Below are positions 1 through 13,900 of a DNA stretch of 64,000 bases, in pieces. Positions within the stretch are counted from its first letter, which is position 1. Each line of letters begins with the position of its first letter. Under the pieces are notes generated by a model. The model was given only the letters and a program-made list of their open reading frames with translations, ran no database searches and was not told where the DNA came from. Both the position numbers and the translations under genes were made by a program. Source of the stretch: Molanna angustata (lineage: Eukaryota; Arthropoda; Insecta; Trichoptera; Molannidae); the NCBI GenBank assembly GCA_963576475.1, contig OY754967.1, positions 21,663,914 through 21,727,913 of the forward strand, written 5' to 3'.

Positions 1-75
1 GGACAGTTGGACCTCATTCTCCCAGGAGAGTCCACCTTAACGGATCAAATGACCTAATACATGATGAAGAAGAAA
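1..75 (+). mobile_element. Non-LTR retrotransposon 3' end (family shared with 26940-27045)
   Basis: The window opens inside a repeat whose reverse complement recurs at 26940-27045 (shared: agttggacct, agtccacc, tcaaatgacctaatac). It runs into a gatgaagaagaa tail, as RTE-like 3' ends do in this window. The 5' part lies outside the window. Confidence 0.5.
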
Positions 76-239
76 AAAGTTTGAATCCAGAAACCGTTCC
101 AGGTATACACAACAATTTACTAAAGTTTCATTGCAATCAGACGAAAGTTTTAGGTGCGCATACCGTATATACTATATACAACCATACTTACTTACATAAT
201 TACTAACATTAATTTTTATAAATATAAATAACCATCACA

Positions 240-660
240 TTATGTCATATAACCTATATAATATTACAAAATGGGGAGCCCAACCCCATGTTCTTAGAAC
301 CTCAGTACTGGCACTGTGTTTCTCCACTGCTGAATATGCTGCATTAGAATGGTACAACTCATCACACCCAAAAAAGGTGTATGTGTCAATCAATGAAACT
401 GTCAGATTAAATCTGGTTGCCCCACTAAAGAACTCTATCCAATAGCCCCCCTTGCGATCAGACGGCGTGTTGCAGCAGAAGTCAAAAGGAGCAAGAAGCG
501 ACCTGACCCTAGACACCCAATGTATGGCTCACAGCCTCATCAGTGCAGACTTAAGTATAGAAGAAGCTTCCTGGATATTACGACTGCTCTTATAGTTTAC
601 CTGCCCGAGGCCCGATGGCTTTCACTGTGGCGTGACTGTTTCGATTCTTTTCTATTGAAA
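240..660 (+). mobile_element. Non-LTR retrotransposon remnant, C-terminal coding part
   Basis: Conceptual translation across at least one frameshift near 445 gives LRTSVLALCFSTAEYAALEW, then IRRRVAAEVKRSKKRPDPRH, then RRSFLDIT. The STAEYA...W block followed by an RRRVAAE block is a recurrent C-terminal region of insect non-LTR reverse transcriptases. No reverse transcriptase core is present, so this is a 5'-truncated, decayed copy. Confidence 0.6.
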
Positions 661-711
661 AAATAATTTATTTGTAATAGTAAATGTGTAACACACAGAA
701 TCTTAGAAACA

Positions 712-935
712 TTTCTTCTTCTTCTTCTTCAGCCTATTTCCGTCCACTCCTGAACGAAGGCCTCCTCCATTTGACTCCACGTCGTCCTGTCCTGTGCAGT
801 TTGCATCCAGGATGTGCCAGCATATCTTGTTATATCGTCCCTCCACCGCAGCTGCGGCCGCCCCACACCTCTCTTTGTCATACGAGGTCTCCAAGTCAGT
901 ATTCTCTTTGTCCACTTCTCGTCCGAGTAACATTT
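712..935 (-). mobile_element. Non-LTR retrotransposon 3' end with (GAA)n tail
   Basis: The minus strand reads WTKRILTWRPRMTKRGVGRP, then QLRWRDDI, then WMQTAQDRTTW and a stop, followed by (GAA)n. A GRP-x-RW-x-DD block followed by a W-x-x-x-AQDR block is the usual C-terminus of RTE/CR1-like elements. Only the terminal 220 bp or so remain. Confidence 0.7.
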
Positions 936-1142
936 AAATATTATAAATTCATCCAGAAAATCTAATGACATAACACAATGTGCAACACATAGTGCATTAA
1001 TCGGGAGATATAGCTATCGGCAAATAACCTACCAACCAATCATAAACACAAAATTTTGTTCTGCGTAGCCCATGCGATCCATCAAACTGTTTGCCAATAA
1101 TTCCACACAATTTATATTTAGCAATAATTATAAACATCGGAA

Positions 1143-1450
1143 ATGAAGGTTTTAAAGGCTATCACAGGGAAGACGCTTAGGGACAGAATTCGCAATGACG
1201 TCATTAGGCGGACCTGTGAGACCGAGTACATCATACGATGGAGTAGAGCTAGGAGAAGATTTTGGAGGGACCATGTCAACATGTTGGACGCATCTCGAAT
1301 CCCATCCATAGCGGCAAATGAAATCCCACTAGGGCATCACCTCCCCGGAAGACCACCGAAGAGTTGGAAGGATAGCTGGACCTCAGCTTCACAGGAATAG
1401 CTTTCTCGACAAAACAGATCTACGATCTAAAATACGAAGAAGGAGAAGAA
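1143..1450 (+). mobile_element. Non-LTR retrotransposon 3' end, family with 37230-37617
   Basis: An 85-codon open stretch reads MKVLKAITGKTLRDRIRNDV and ends LPGRPPKSWKDSWTSASQE plus a stop, followed by gaagaaggagaagaa. It closely parallels the minus-strand fragment at 37230-37617 (MKVLRSITGKTLRDRVRN, LPGRPPKRWKDSWTSSSQ), so both are 5'-truncated copies of one family. Confidence 0.75.
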
Positions 1451-2212
1451 TAATTAGGGCCAAATATAATTAAACATGTTGCCTTAACATAAATAAAACC
1501 AACAGTATTACCCTGTACTTTTTATTTAGAAGAAATAAAATAACATTTTTATACAACATTCAGAAAATAAGACAGATACAAACAGACACAACTTTTTACT
1601 ATTTTTCACATCATATTTACAAACATTTCCTTTGTGAATTCACAATAAATTGTATTTATTGTGAATTCACAATAAATTGTATTTATTATGGATCTCATAT
1701 ATTAGGTCTACATGTAATTTATTATTATAATATTACAACATGGATAGTATTTTAGTATCACCTCAACTGTAGATTATAAATTTATGGTATACTATGCAAC
1801 AATATCTATATATCAAATTATTTTACTTGGTCTAGCACGTTCAACTATATAGTTTATATTTTCTACTAGTATGAAATAATTTGTTGGATATGCTATAACA
1901 TACAATTCACCGGATAAGATTGTTCTATAAGTAAAAGAATAAAAAAAATTGAGAGAACATAATTTAAAAAAAAACATCATGTCAAAATGCCAATATTAAA
2001 TTGTATGAAGAAAAGCTTTAAGCCAATTACAACGTGACACCTGTTTGATATCCCATAGAATATATTTCATTAATCACTGACTGCCCCAAAAGGATACATC
2101 AATTTCAACAGGCAAATGTGCTTAGCACGAAACCGGTTGTAGTCTAAATAAACAGTGCAATTAAGTTATAAATGTTTTTTTTATTTTTAATGTTTATTAA
2201 AAATTTTGTAGC

Positions 2213-2488
2213 GGTGATAGCCCAGTGGTAAGGTCATCGCCTCCCAGCGTGAGGTCGACGGTTCGAATCCGGGCGGGGCACGCACCTCTGGATTTTCAAA
2301 AAAAAATCTATGTGTGGATTTATATCACTATGTGTAGCTATGATCCAATTTGTCTGGTTCCACTTTCTAAGGGTTACGAAGGTCAGATGGCAGTCGCTTC
2401 AATGTAATAACCAGACTCGCCAATTCCAGGATCATGGTCAAAGCGTACCCCGATAGAAACGGGACAAAAGCGCTAAGGGGAAGAATGT
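2213..2488 (+). mobile_element. tRNA-derived SINE, family B
   Basis: A tRNA-like head with A box (tagcccagtggt) and B box (ggttcgaatcc) is followed by a roughly 200-bp non-tRNA body ending near aaaagcgctaagggg. The body and the lack of a free tRNA 3' end rule out a functional tRNA. Only one copy is in the window. The 60-codon open frame inside is not a gene. Confidence 0.65.
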
Positions 2489-3793
2489 TTATTAAAAATT
2501 TTATTTGCATCAAGAACTTTTGATCAAAAAATTAAATCTCACTATTTAGTTATATAGATATGCGTGCAGTACAAGTGGCAGGTACATTACATAAATTACG
2601 TCCTCTACCTCTCAAGTAATTCAGTGGAGCGTAAAGGCCCAAATTCTCAAGTAAGATTGGAAAGTCTAAAAAATTGATTACTTTATACTCCACCAGTAGT
2701 AATGAACTTTCTCATATTTTTTTGAAACTTTGGTAGGAAATATTGGACATTAGATGGATAAACATGGACATTGTGAATAAAGAAAGAATCATATGTATCG
2801 TTGAGATGTTGATCTTTGTGTTTTGAAACATATTAAAGGCAGGGTGCACAAATTTTTCCAATCACATGGTACACTAATGTTCTGTGCAGAATAAAAATTC
2901 TCATATATTTTGAGCATGAAATCTAGGAAGAATAATGAGTGCTTGAAATAAGAGGATAATGTTTACAGTTGAAGGTAGACAAATCAAAGTAAAACTGTTT
3001 AAAGATGTCTTCAAGGAATAGGGATGACTTATAATAAGTTTGAGAAATGTCAAGTGACCATGTCCCTGAGACAAATTGAAAATGCAGTTCATTATCGCCA
3101 AGCGCTAATTTTTTTTTTGTGTAGAATTTGACTTTTGTTGTCCGTTGTAGAAAAAATTTCTACAACAAACAATTTCATCCTGAATTATCTGTTTTAATTT
3201 ACTCAGAGTTCTCGGTCGAGTCTTGTATACTTAACTCTTAGATGGCCCGTCTCTCACAGGACATTTCAACCACATCTGTTTGCATAAAAATTGAACGCTG
3301 TGGGCTTCGTAAGACTCGTGTACAACCTCAATGTTTTGTGAAGAAAAAACACTTCTTGGTCATCCTTTTGGTTATTTCTTTAAAGCAGATCCAGTCTCTT
3401 CAAATTTATTAGTCCAATTTTTATTGTGTGTTTTGTTGGGACGGCACCATGACATCCTAAATTGTAATAACATCAGAACTCCCTCTGTGCAGCTTTCAAA
3501 ATATCACTGTTTTTATAAAACCTTTTCATGGCTATCGCACGCTGTTGCCCGTTCCACAGATGTATAGTTACTAAAATGTCAAAGTGTTAACTTGCTCAAT
3601 GTCATTGTCCTATAGTGCTGCCAACTGCTAATAACTGCCAAAACACATTTCAAAAATTCCCGTTATTCTATGTCTCCCTGTGTATAAGGTACCCTAAAAC
3701 AACCTTATACACAATTGAAATATACCGTTAGTAAAGATATAAAATAATAGAGAACATAGATGGTTTATATGACAAAAAAGGCACCACAAAGAC

Positions 3794-4336
3794 TGTTACG
3801 GACGAGAAAATAAACAAATAAATAAAGTAAAAAAGAATAGTGAAAATAATTAAATGTAAACGACACTGTCGTGTGTATATTATTATTTGTCAACGCCAAT
3901 GTCGTGCTCTGCCGGCCGATAAGCGGCGGAATTTCCCACTGCATTGTTTGTTACTGTATAAATACTTGTAATGTTTTGTCTAATAAATCACTTACATTTT
4001 GTACGCCTCGACGACCGCTTTTGCTTTATCTCTGTTTCTGAACCTATCGATATATTTGACTGCTTTGCTTGATCTTCACGGACTCGATTGACATTGGATT
4101 GGACCTGCTTGGATACCGCTGATTGACCCTGCCTGAATTTGGATTATTGCTGTCGCTGTACTGTACTTCAACTTCTCTGCACTACCACGAGCAGAGCGTT
4201 CGACCTCCCCTCTTCGGTACATGCCACCGTGTATCGCCGAGGTACGGTAGTGAGCTACCGGACACGTCCTGGTGAGAAGGCGAGCCAACCCCTTTTTGAA
4301 ACTTTGTCATTGGCACTCGAGAGGGTGTCGGTTACA
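3794..4336 (+). mobile_element. Solo LTR of an LTR retrotransposon (543 bp)
   Basis: The element starts TGTTACGGACG and ends GTCGGTTACA (TG...CA termini). It is flanked by a perfect 5-bp duplication AAGAC at 3789-3793 and 4337-4341. A TATA-like box (tataaatact) lies near 3957 and an AATAAA near 3981, followed by a long R-U5-like part. No internal coding region or second LTR is present, so it probably arose by LTR-LTR recombination. Ty3/gypsy-like by size and 5-bp duplication, but not assigned. Confidence 0.7.
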
Positions 4337-4399
4337 AAGACATTTTAGTATCGGTTGAAGTTTTCACATTCCTATACAATAATTTACTATCTATATAAC

Positions 4400-6930
4400 G
4401 ATACTAATAATATGAAAGATTTTTAACAAATACAGAAAAATATTATTATTATACTATACAAAAAATATAAGCTACATATACTAAATAATATTACGTAATA
4501 AATGTATAAAGACATTTTTATTGATGAGTAAATTTAATTGTTCGAATTCAGCTTATTCAATCAAAAATATTTAGTCAATTTTTACTTTTCTCTGGTTATT
4601 TGCAACCAAGGCTAACTCTGGCAGACAATTTTCAACATGAAATGTATATTATTAGCTTTTTTGGTTTAATTATAATAGATTAATAAGATTAATTCATAGA
4701 TGTCTGACTATCGATGTTCAATTCCTGGTGTAGTCTCTATCAGGATCACAAGTCTTATTATTGAATGTGTCAACTTATTATTGAATGGTGGTTAAAATTG
4801 AGTAGTACCTCTTGAAAACTATCTCCATTTAACAAAAATCAGTTTAAAGTATATATATTTTTTACTATTAATATTTTCAGAATTAACTTAGTGGCAAATT
4901 TTGAACAATTTCATTTATTTGATCAACTTTGTTTAGTTATTTTTTATTTATTGAGTTTACTCATTCATAATAATAAATAAATAGAATATTTTTCGGTTAT
5001 TTGGATTACTGTGAAAAAATATTACTGTCCAGTTTGTTATTTAGTAAAAATCCTACATTGTACCCATTTTATTCAACTATAACACAAATATTTTAACACT
5101 TTTAGGGAATGTATGCATATGAACTTATGTCATATTCATTTTTTCAATCAATTAAACTGTGGAAATTGAAAATATTCATAAAAATCATAAACAATATACA
5201 TAACAAAGGTACCAAAGAGCCGATGAAGATGAATTAAACAAAAAAAAACATATATTAGGCTTCAAATTATACTATGTACATATTAAAAACTTACTAGAGA
5301 TAATACATTCTCCACAAATATAGTAGTGCAGAGTAAAAAACAACCTCAATAACAACACTTCATAAAAACTATCAAATAAATAAATATATTCCATACAGTC
5401 AACTAATGATGGATGTGTAAGGTTTTGTTTTCTAAAAATATTAAGTAATATAATATTAGAGTTAAGAAACATGATATTTTTGTCTTATTAGTTTTAAGTG
5501 TAGATATAATATATATGTATTTCAACCAAATTTATGATAAAATTATTTGTAAATTACTGAATACATTTCTTAAAATATATATAATGAATATTATTTTATT
5601 AACACCCTAGATTTTATAATAACTCACATATTGTAATTTGTTACATTATGATAAAAAAAAATATTGACTTTTTTATTTCCGAAAACAGACATTTATATAC
5701 AATAAAAAAATAAAAAAATTTGGTACAAAAACATAATATTTATAGAAACAGAACCAGTAAGACATTAAATAATTAAAATTATACACAATAATTAAATATT
5801 ATTAAAACTTTTTGACACAGTGTAACAACAAACACACAGATGAATCATATTTGATAAAATTTTATGTCTATGGTTTGTTTGAATAATTTTTTTTTATCAA
5901 ATAAAAAACTTATGGTTCTATTAAAACTGTTCTTAAAAAATACTTTCTGAAGAATTTCTTGTATGATTTTAATGTGAATCGTACAGGAGGAAAAAAATCA
6001 CATTGAGGTATGTTCCCAAAAATAAATGCTATAAATATCAACTGTAAAATAAAACATTTATTCAAATATCATATAAGTATTTTAAAAAGGATACAGAAAA
6101 TTTGATAATGCATAGTACAATATTCATAAAATATCTATATGTATTTATATATACATATCTACAACACACACTAGTAGCTTATTACAATATAACCTTTCTA
6201 TACACATTGTTTTACAATATTTATTTTATGTTTTATAATGCTGTGAAAAATTTATGTATAAAACACTGTATAGGTACAAAAATAAAAATTTTTGGCCACC
6301 AATATTTCAGGATTTTAGTATGTCCTATTCTGATTCGTCTAAATTTATCCGACTGGATTTAAGTACATGAGAAATGTCAAAAAGTTGACTGAATTTATAT
6401 GATACTCATTATGTCACACCGCGCGGATCAAATCCTTTTATCCACGGTCGCCCATTAGTTACAGATGTTTTCGTACTCTGAAACGATTCAGATTAGAACA
6501 TAGTACGAATTAAGATTCAACTTTCATAGTTTAAAAAATGCTGTTAATGTAACCGTTTTAATTTTGCAATAAGGTTGTAAATTTCATAATGGTAATCAAA
6601 GGTGAGTCGAGATAGTTACACGTTTTTGTCAAATTTAATAAATCATTATTTTTTTTATTTGAAGTAGAAAAAAAAGTACTTTTTACAAACTCCTAGTACG
6701 AAATCAAGATTCAATATATCATCACAATTAGCAGTATTTTGTAGTGTCACTTTTACTGAAAACAAGTTGTTAAAAACAATTATTAATTGTTATATCAATA
6801 CAAAGGCAGAAATAAATAATTCATATTAGTAGTATTTAAAAAAAACGGTCATAATCTAATTAAAAATTATGATCCTCAATTAATGGTATTGATAGTACTT
6901 CCTTGCAATATGTTCAAGTGACTAACTTCT
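4400..6930. other. AT-rich intergenic DNA, no gene seen
   Basis: Very AT-rich sequence with many homopolymer runs. The open frames at 5272-5472 and 6102-6362 have low-complexity composition and no recognisable domain. I see no structured repeat here. Confidence 0.5.
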
Positions 6931-6936
6931 GTTTCC

Positions 6937-7065
6937 ACCCCCAGAGAAGCAAGATTCGCATGAGAAATAAATTCAATCAAAATTCTCCTCTGCTGGGAAT
7001 CAAACTCAGGACACCATCGTAGAAATGAAATGATCTATAAAATTATGCCATGGCAGTCACCATTG
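6937..7065 (-). mobile_element. SINE family D, partial copy
   Basis: Matches the family D body and head seen at 12745-12945 and 58031-58241: cagagaagc..., ctcctctgctgggaatc and ccatggcagtc, the last being the reverse complement of the A-box region. Confidence 0.5.
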
Positions 7066-7970
7066 TATGTTTTATTCAATAAATTTAATGTGACCTTCAT
7101 CCAAATTACACTTTGACTTATAATAAGAAAACTCCAGTATTATACTGGTGGACCTACATTGCTTTCAAGTACATGTACATTTATTTTGTATTAATCGTAT
7201 TGAAGTTTCTAAAATTTTAGAAATAGGTAGAGTCAGAATGAATTTGTGGAATGCCATTTTAGTAGAGTGTATTTCATTTAAAAGAGCACTTCTTGGTTAA
7301 GTTGGTATGATTGCATTTGGTGTTTTTATACATTAAAAACAGGACGTTCCCTACAATTAGGGATTCTTTTTCTTCTGTAATATTCGTAAAAATTATTTCC
7401 GATAAATCTGCAAAAATCGTTACAAACATAAGTTTCTTTTGTTTAAAATAATTATAGAAGACACGTATCATTCTATCTTAGCTCAGATTGTTTTCTTTTA
7501 ACATTTCTTTTTATTAAGATTTAAATATGAAATTAGATAAACTTAATTTGTAGATATGGCAACATTATTCAGTTTATTTCATTGACTGATATTTGCAGTT
7601 TTATGTGAAATGTAGAATATTTATCATGTGTTTTTACTAAATCTTTATAAAGTACAATACAAGTAATTTTTCAATTGCTTTTCTGAATAATTGAATAATT
7701 AAAAAATAATACAACCAAAAGAACTGCATCACTTTCATGAATTAAGTAGATTTCCATCCATACATAAAATCAATTTTAATATACAAAATATCTTTAATAA
7801 ATACATTAAAATATAAAATGCTTAAATATAAACAATTCCAAGCTAGTTTAGTTTTATATAATTTTATAATTCTAAAAGAAAATTAAAAACAATTGAGAGT
7901 ACTAAATATGTAATATAAATATTTATCAGCCAATCTTGATCACAATTTTATAGGTAGACTAAAAAGACAT

Positions 7971-10900
7971 TTAACTCAGTTCGAACCCGGCACCAGCGTT
8001 GATTGCATAAAGTAACTTTTCTTTGAGAATACTCTCAGAGGGGAATTCGGGTAATTTCAAAAGATTCATACAAGTGGAAGCCGATGGAAGTCTTTCTGAA
8101 CTACCAGCGTGCTGTATGCAAAATGGAGGGTCCAAATCCTATAAATAAATTAATAATTTAATTTTTCATCAGAGATAAAAACTAGGCACATTAAGTTAAA
8201 CTTCACAACTCGAGTCAACATATTTCATCAATAAGTAATTTATTTCCATATTTATATTTAAAATTATAGTATAATTTAGTGTGCTAGGTTAGTAATCTAG
8301 TGGTCGTGAGTTTGAATCCTACCACAACCAATTTCGTTTGTGTATAGTACAAGCATTAATGCTCAATTTAGGGAACGTATGAAGATACTGCAATCGTATC
8401 AAGGACATATTTATTAAAAAAAAAACTATGTTTGAGGATAACAAACTATACTTGAAGACATTATCAAAATTTTTGAATATTTTTTGTCATTGAGAGGTGA
8501 ACTTGAAAGAAGTAAACAATGTAAATATTAACCTGTATTTCATTTTAAGTTAATTATAAAATTTCAAATAATTGTACAACAATGTTGCTAGTAGACTTTC
8601 ATGCCTTTCGTCTGATTCGTTCATGTATTTTGAAAAATATAATCATGGATAAAAGAATATTACAAATATCTAAATAAAAAAAAAAATAGAAATCTTTTTA
8701 CACTTTGACATAATAGGATTATTAAATATTATTTTTAAAACTTTTCCTCACCTTAAATCCTAAAAGAGGTGGTCTGGAGCAACTAGTAACAAACTTTAGC
8801 AATTGTCTTTTCTGTATGTCTGTGAAGTTACCAACAACTTTCCAGAAACACTCGATTGTTGGGTGATCTGTGCTGTAGCCACCTAAAAAAAATAGGGAAA
8901 AGTGAACAATTTTTAATGACACAAATAACTTTTATTGAGAGAATTTTCTATTTTTTTTCATGTACACAATCTAATTAAGATATTATTGAATTAATTTTTT
9001 AATTTTTGAGCAATTAATTTAGTTGACGGTATTTGGTTGGTTTATAATATTACATTTAAAAATGCCCATTGGTGCAGATTTTTTTTAGCAGATTATCATT
9101 TTCACTATATATCTAGTGCTTCATGCTTTTGACGCGACGTCCTAGGTAGGCGACTCAAAGCGAACGCGATCCGATGCAATCCGATGCGGTGCAACGCGGC
9201 AGTTCTGTCATACGTGCGTGCGAATCGCGCTTCGAACATTATACTTAACCAAAAAAACTATGACACTACGTTCAATTCGCGGGAAATTAGCGTCGCTCCG
9301 CACTGTACCCTACTCACTGTTGGTAACGTAGGACACTTCCATAGTTACCGACGGTTTGTTATTTTAGTGCCGCGCCGCTTCGGGTTCGCTTTGAATCGCC
9401 TACGTAGGACGTCGATTTTAGTTTTGGTTGTAGAATAATAAAATGGTGTAACTAATTTAATTACTTTTATCTATTTGTTTAAAATTTTTTGTATAAAAAA
9501 ACAGAATTATTTTGATATCTTTTAAAGAAGAGAGTTTAGTTTATATTAATGCAACAAATGTGTAGCACCTTAAATGTGTGTTTTCCAAGTCAGCAAGGTT
9601 ATTAACATAACCTGAACAATTAAATAATAATCATTATTTATATGATGTGAAAGCGAAATGCTGGTGAAGTAAAATATTGATGCAAATAAATCTTTTTAAT
9701 GTAAATATAATATCGACTGTATTCAGGAAAAAGTCATTAATCCATAATATTGGCAAAACTGGTTTTATGTTAAAAAATCAATATTCTGGGATTTTACACA
9801 TTCTAGCTAAAGGATTAATTCCATTGAAGTCTATTTTTCATAAAAAAAAAACTCAAAATAATATTATCGTGCAAATATCGACCAGGACAAAGGATTTAAA
9901 TCACACAAATTTCATTTACACCCCAAAAATTCCTTCCGAGTTGTTTTACCGATCAATTAAATAATACAATCATTATTTACATACGAAAGCAAAATGCTTG
10001 TGAAAAAAATTATTGATGCAACTAAATCTTTTCATGCAAATATAATATTATGTTTGAGGTTATAAAATAAAGCTTATAGTTTTTTTATATCAAGTTTTGT
10101 AAATTTGTAAGTGTAGGTACCTCCATAATTAGTATGTTTCTTTAAGTCCTCAACATCAACAGCACTCTCAGCTCCTGAAACCAGAAGTCTCAACTCCTTG
10201 GGTCCAAATAGTCTGAGCCATGCTAGAGGCACCACCCCAGCCAAGCCTCTCCTACATGCCACTGTCTGTAGACGCACCTGACGAGACAACTTCCATTCCG
10301 CTACCAGATGAATATACTCTATTCGGTTCTCTGCTGTTACTGATATGTTACTACCACCAGGTTTTAGTTCTTCCACCTAAAAATAGAATAGACCAGAAGA
10401 TTTCAGAATTATATGACAGTATCAAAATGACATTGATAACTAAATTTGTCCATTGTGTAAATTTATGTAACACATGCTATACATTTTACTGATTGTTTTT
10501 AATTTATTAATGCACATAGATCTGAATTATTCTATTTTTTGTAGAAAAGCGGTGAGTTATTATTTGTGTTATTTTTTCAGAAAAATCGTGTTATTTTTAA
10601 GAAATCAATGTCATTTTCTACAAAGAAATTAAAATGAACAGAAATCAACGCATGATTTAGATTTTCAAGTCCTTTTTTCTCTATATATGATAATTTGCTT
10701 AAATAATTTCCATAATAGAGTTTTAATATTGTTTGTAAAGTTACAAACAAATAGAACTTTTTCATCCTAAATCTGTGATTATTGGGTACACTTTAAAAAT
10801 GTTAAAAACTACACTATTCAAAATATACATTAGAAAACAATATAATTTATTTCATTAAATATTACGAATAGCCAAGTTGTTTTTTTAGGTTTGTTCTTCT

Positions 10901-13900
10901 GTCTGCCAAAACAGTATTAAAGAAGGAAAGAAACCTATATGAATAAACATAAATGCAAGGCATTCATATGATATAGCTTTATTTATTTTGTCAACATGTT
11001 GTCTAATTTTTGTCTTATGCTTATGTTGTCTAATTTTAATTTAACTATATTTAATTATTTATTTTTTATCACACCACTTAAAAATGCTTAATTAAAAATA
11101 GATAACTGCTGCCCAACTAGGTATACCTGTTCTAGGGCTAGCAGTATACATATTATTATGATATTTCACAGGAGACATATAGGTTGTACTTATTTGCATT
11201 TTTATAAAGTATCCAAACAATATAAACTTAACTTACTATTGTACACAGATAAAAAAGTGAATTGGAGTCATCATAATATGCATTGTGTATGTAGGCATCT
11301 TGTCATTTTTATTTGCTAATTGCACAAATAATCTGAAATAGAATCTTTTGGGAATACTGAACTGACAGAGCAAAGATGTGATCCACCAGTCATATCTTTA
11401 TTCATTCGAGTCTCAGATTAAATCAAGACACCACAAAATTTATAAAACAATCAGGATTTTTTTATGAAAGAGAAAAAAATAATTATATAAAGTATGTCCA
11501 TAACATTCTTACACTACAATGTCAAACATTTGATACATTTTAGTTCTCCAGTAGTTGATGATGTATTCGGAACATTTTCTTTTAAATGATTTCAGCGATA
11601 TTATAATATATATTTGAGTGATGTAGGTAACATGTTATAAATTTAATACATGGACTGTGTAGATTTCACCCATAGAAATTTGAGTTATAATAATTACTTT
11701 TTAATTCTGCCTTTTTGGTGGATAATTTCTGTGTATTTTTGTACAAAAATGTCCTAATAGAGCTAAATTTTGGTGTTATATTTCAAAATTGTGAAAATTC
11801 ACAATATTGACAAATAAAATTGGGTTTATTGCAAATACGAATAATTCAGGTCTTTAATGCATTCATATTTAGAAAACAGCATATTGCACTTATCTATCTT
11901 GACTTATATTCTTTGCTTTGTTTATATTTATACATAGCCTCATACATGCTCTAGTGCTTTTTAAATACTCTTCTATAATCCAAATTTAATACAATGATTT
12001 CAAAATCAATACCCTTTGTTCTCCGAGTTCATCACTCATGACAGTAAAATCAAGACCAAGGTCCGCTACAGCAGATGGAGGTAAGGCACGAAGCTGAAGA
12101 AGGGAGCGATGCAATCTCTCGTCCAGTGCTCCCAGTCTATGGATATCTGCCTCACCACTGTCTGCTTCACCAACTAGCGCCTGTAGGAAGAATTCAGCCA
12201 GAGGCAGTTCCACTAATAAACCTTCATAGAGTGCCTAGAAACATAAATATATCATATTATAATATTATCACAAATTAACTATAATTGCTGCTATGCAATT
12301 ACTTTCAAAAAATCAATGTTTTCAGCCCAGAGAAGTACAAGTTGCTTGAAATTAATTCTTGACACTCTGTTTTGAATCAAACCTTGAAGTGTAACATAGA
12401 AATCAAAGGACTTACTACTTTACCACTTTTATTTTAGTTACAATTTAGATAGTAAATTATTTTACCTTTCCCAGCATTCTTCCAATAAAATAATAGTGCT
12501 GCTGAAAGTTTTCAACGAGGAGGTGAACGGCAGGATTGGGATAGAGTGTGTTATCTCTGGTTAGACGAAAGAAGCCCCTGTTGGGATCACAAGCTGTACG
12601 TAGAAGTTCTGACAGAAACTCTCGGAAAACTCCTCCACCATCAACACCAGCTTCTTCCAGACCCGCTTCATTCATTAGCTGAACACGCATTTTGAGTCGC
12701 ATATCTGGCTCTAAAACAATTTAAATACAATTAAAATAATAATAATAAACACTTCCTTCCACCCTGCGCAAGTGGCGAGTTTATTGCCATATGGCAATTT
12801 CTTCCAACTAACCAGTGTTTACAGCCCAGAGAAGAAATATTTCCATGAGAATTTAATTGAAATAAATTTCTCTTCTGATGGGCATCAGACTCAGGATGCC
12901 CACACAAAAGTCAAACGGCTTACCAACTGTGCCATGGCGGTCGGCAAAAAAATAAGGATTGAATCATTTTTTAATCAACCTCTTAATAATGTTAGGCTAT
13001 GTTTCTCGGACAAAGATTAAAGTAAAAGTATAGTTAAAATAATTTGATTTCATAAAATTATTCAAAAGTTTTGGTTGTTTTATTGAAATTTAATGCCGTC
13101 AAACAACGCATTTTTGAACAATTTCACAAAATCAAAGTACATATTTTAACTATAGGTACTATTACCGTTACTTTTGTTGAAACAACCCAGCCTTAGTAGA
13201 GTAGGATTATTTATGCAGCGTACATAGGAAGATTACTAGAGATATAGATTTTAGAAACATAAAACTAAACAATACTAATTTATTTCTGACAAACAGCTGG
13301 TTTTAAGTGATCACTTTCACCAATTATGTCTTTATATTGAGTACCTTTGTCAATCCAGATTTATGAAACTTGTATATAATAAGAATGTGGTGTGGTATTT
13401 TTACATTGTTTGAAAATAAGGTGAAAATACCACCACCATCTACACCATCTTTTAATTATATGTATATTGGTTCATAGACAATGAAAGTGACGATTCTTAT
13501 ATTAATTTGACATGGCAATGCTGTCAAACAATTTCTCCCCATAACAATATATATTCAATCATAAAATATTTGATTCAAAAAATATAATTTTACCATTTTG
13601 AGGACTTAATTTGTCAAAAGCGTCTTCGTAAATATGCGATCTCCGTATCATAACATGTATACTTGGTCCTTGGAGAAAACTGACTAAATCACCTTGATGT
13701 TCTTGTTTATCTCTGAAAATATAAAAACATATTTAGAATTATCGTAGCTTTATAATAAAGAAATATATTTTTTCACATTCAATCTTACACAGATAGAACA
13801 ATAACAGAATTCTAACCTTAAAATGAGTCCTTGGAATATGAGTACTCTTTGTGAAAAGGGTACAACAAATGGTATTTCTTTTAAAATAGTGAGAGTCCTC

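Noticed and set aside
2213..2285. tRNA gene suggested by A and B boxes (also at 8276, 29386, 58031 and 63487)
   Set aside because: Each head continues into a repeated non-tRNA body and several have spoiled stems, so they are SINE heads.
4076..4348. Open frames of 70 and 69 codons on both strands
   Set aside because: They lie inside the solo LTR and have no domain.
9677..9964. 95-codon open frame
   Set aside because: AT-rich composition, no domain, and it lies between two diverged direct repeats in a UBE3C intron.
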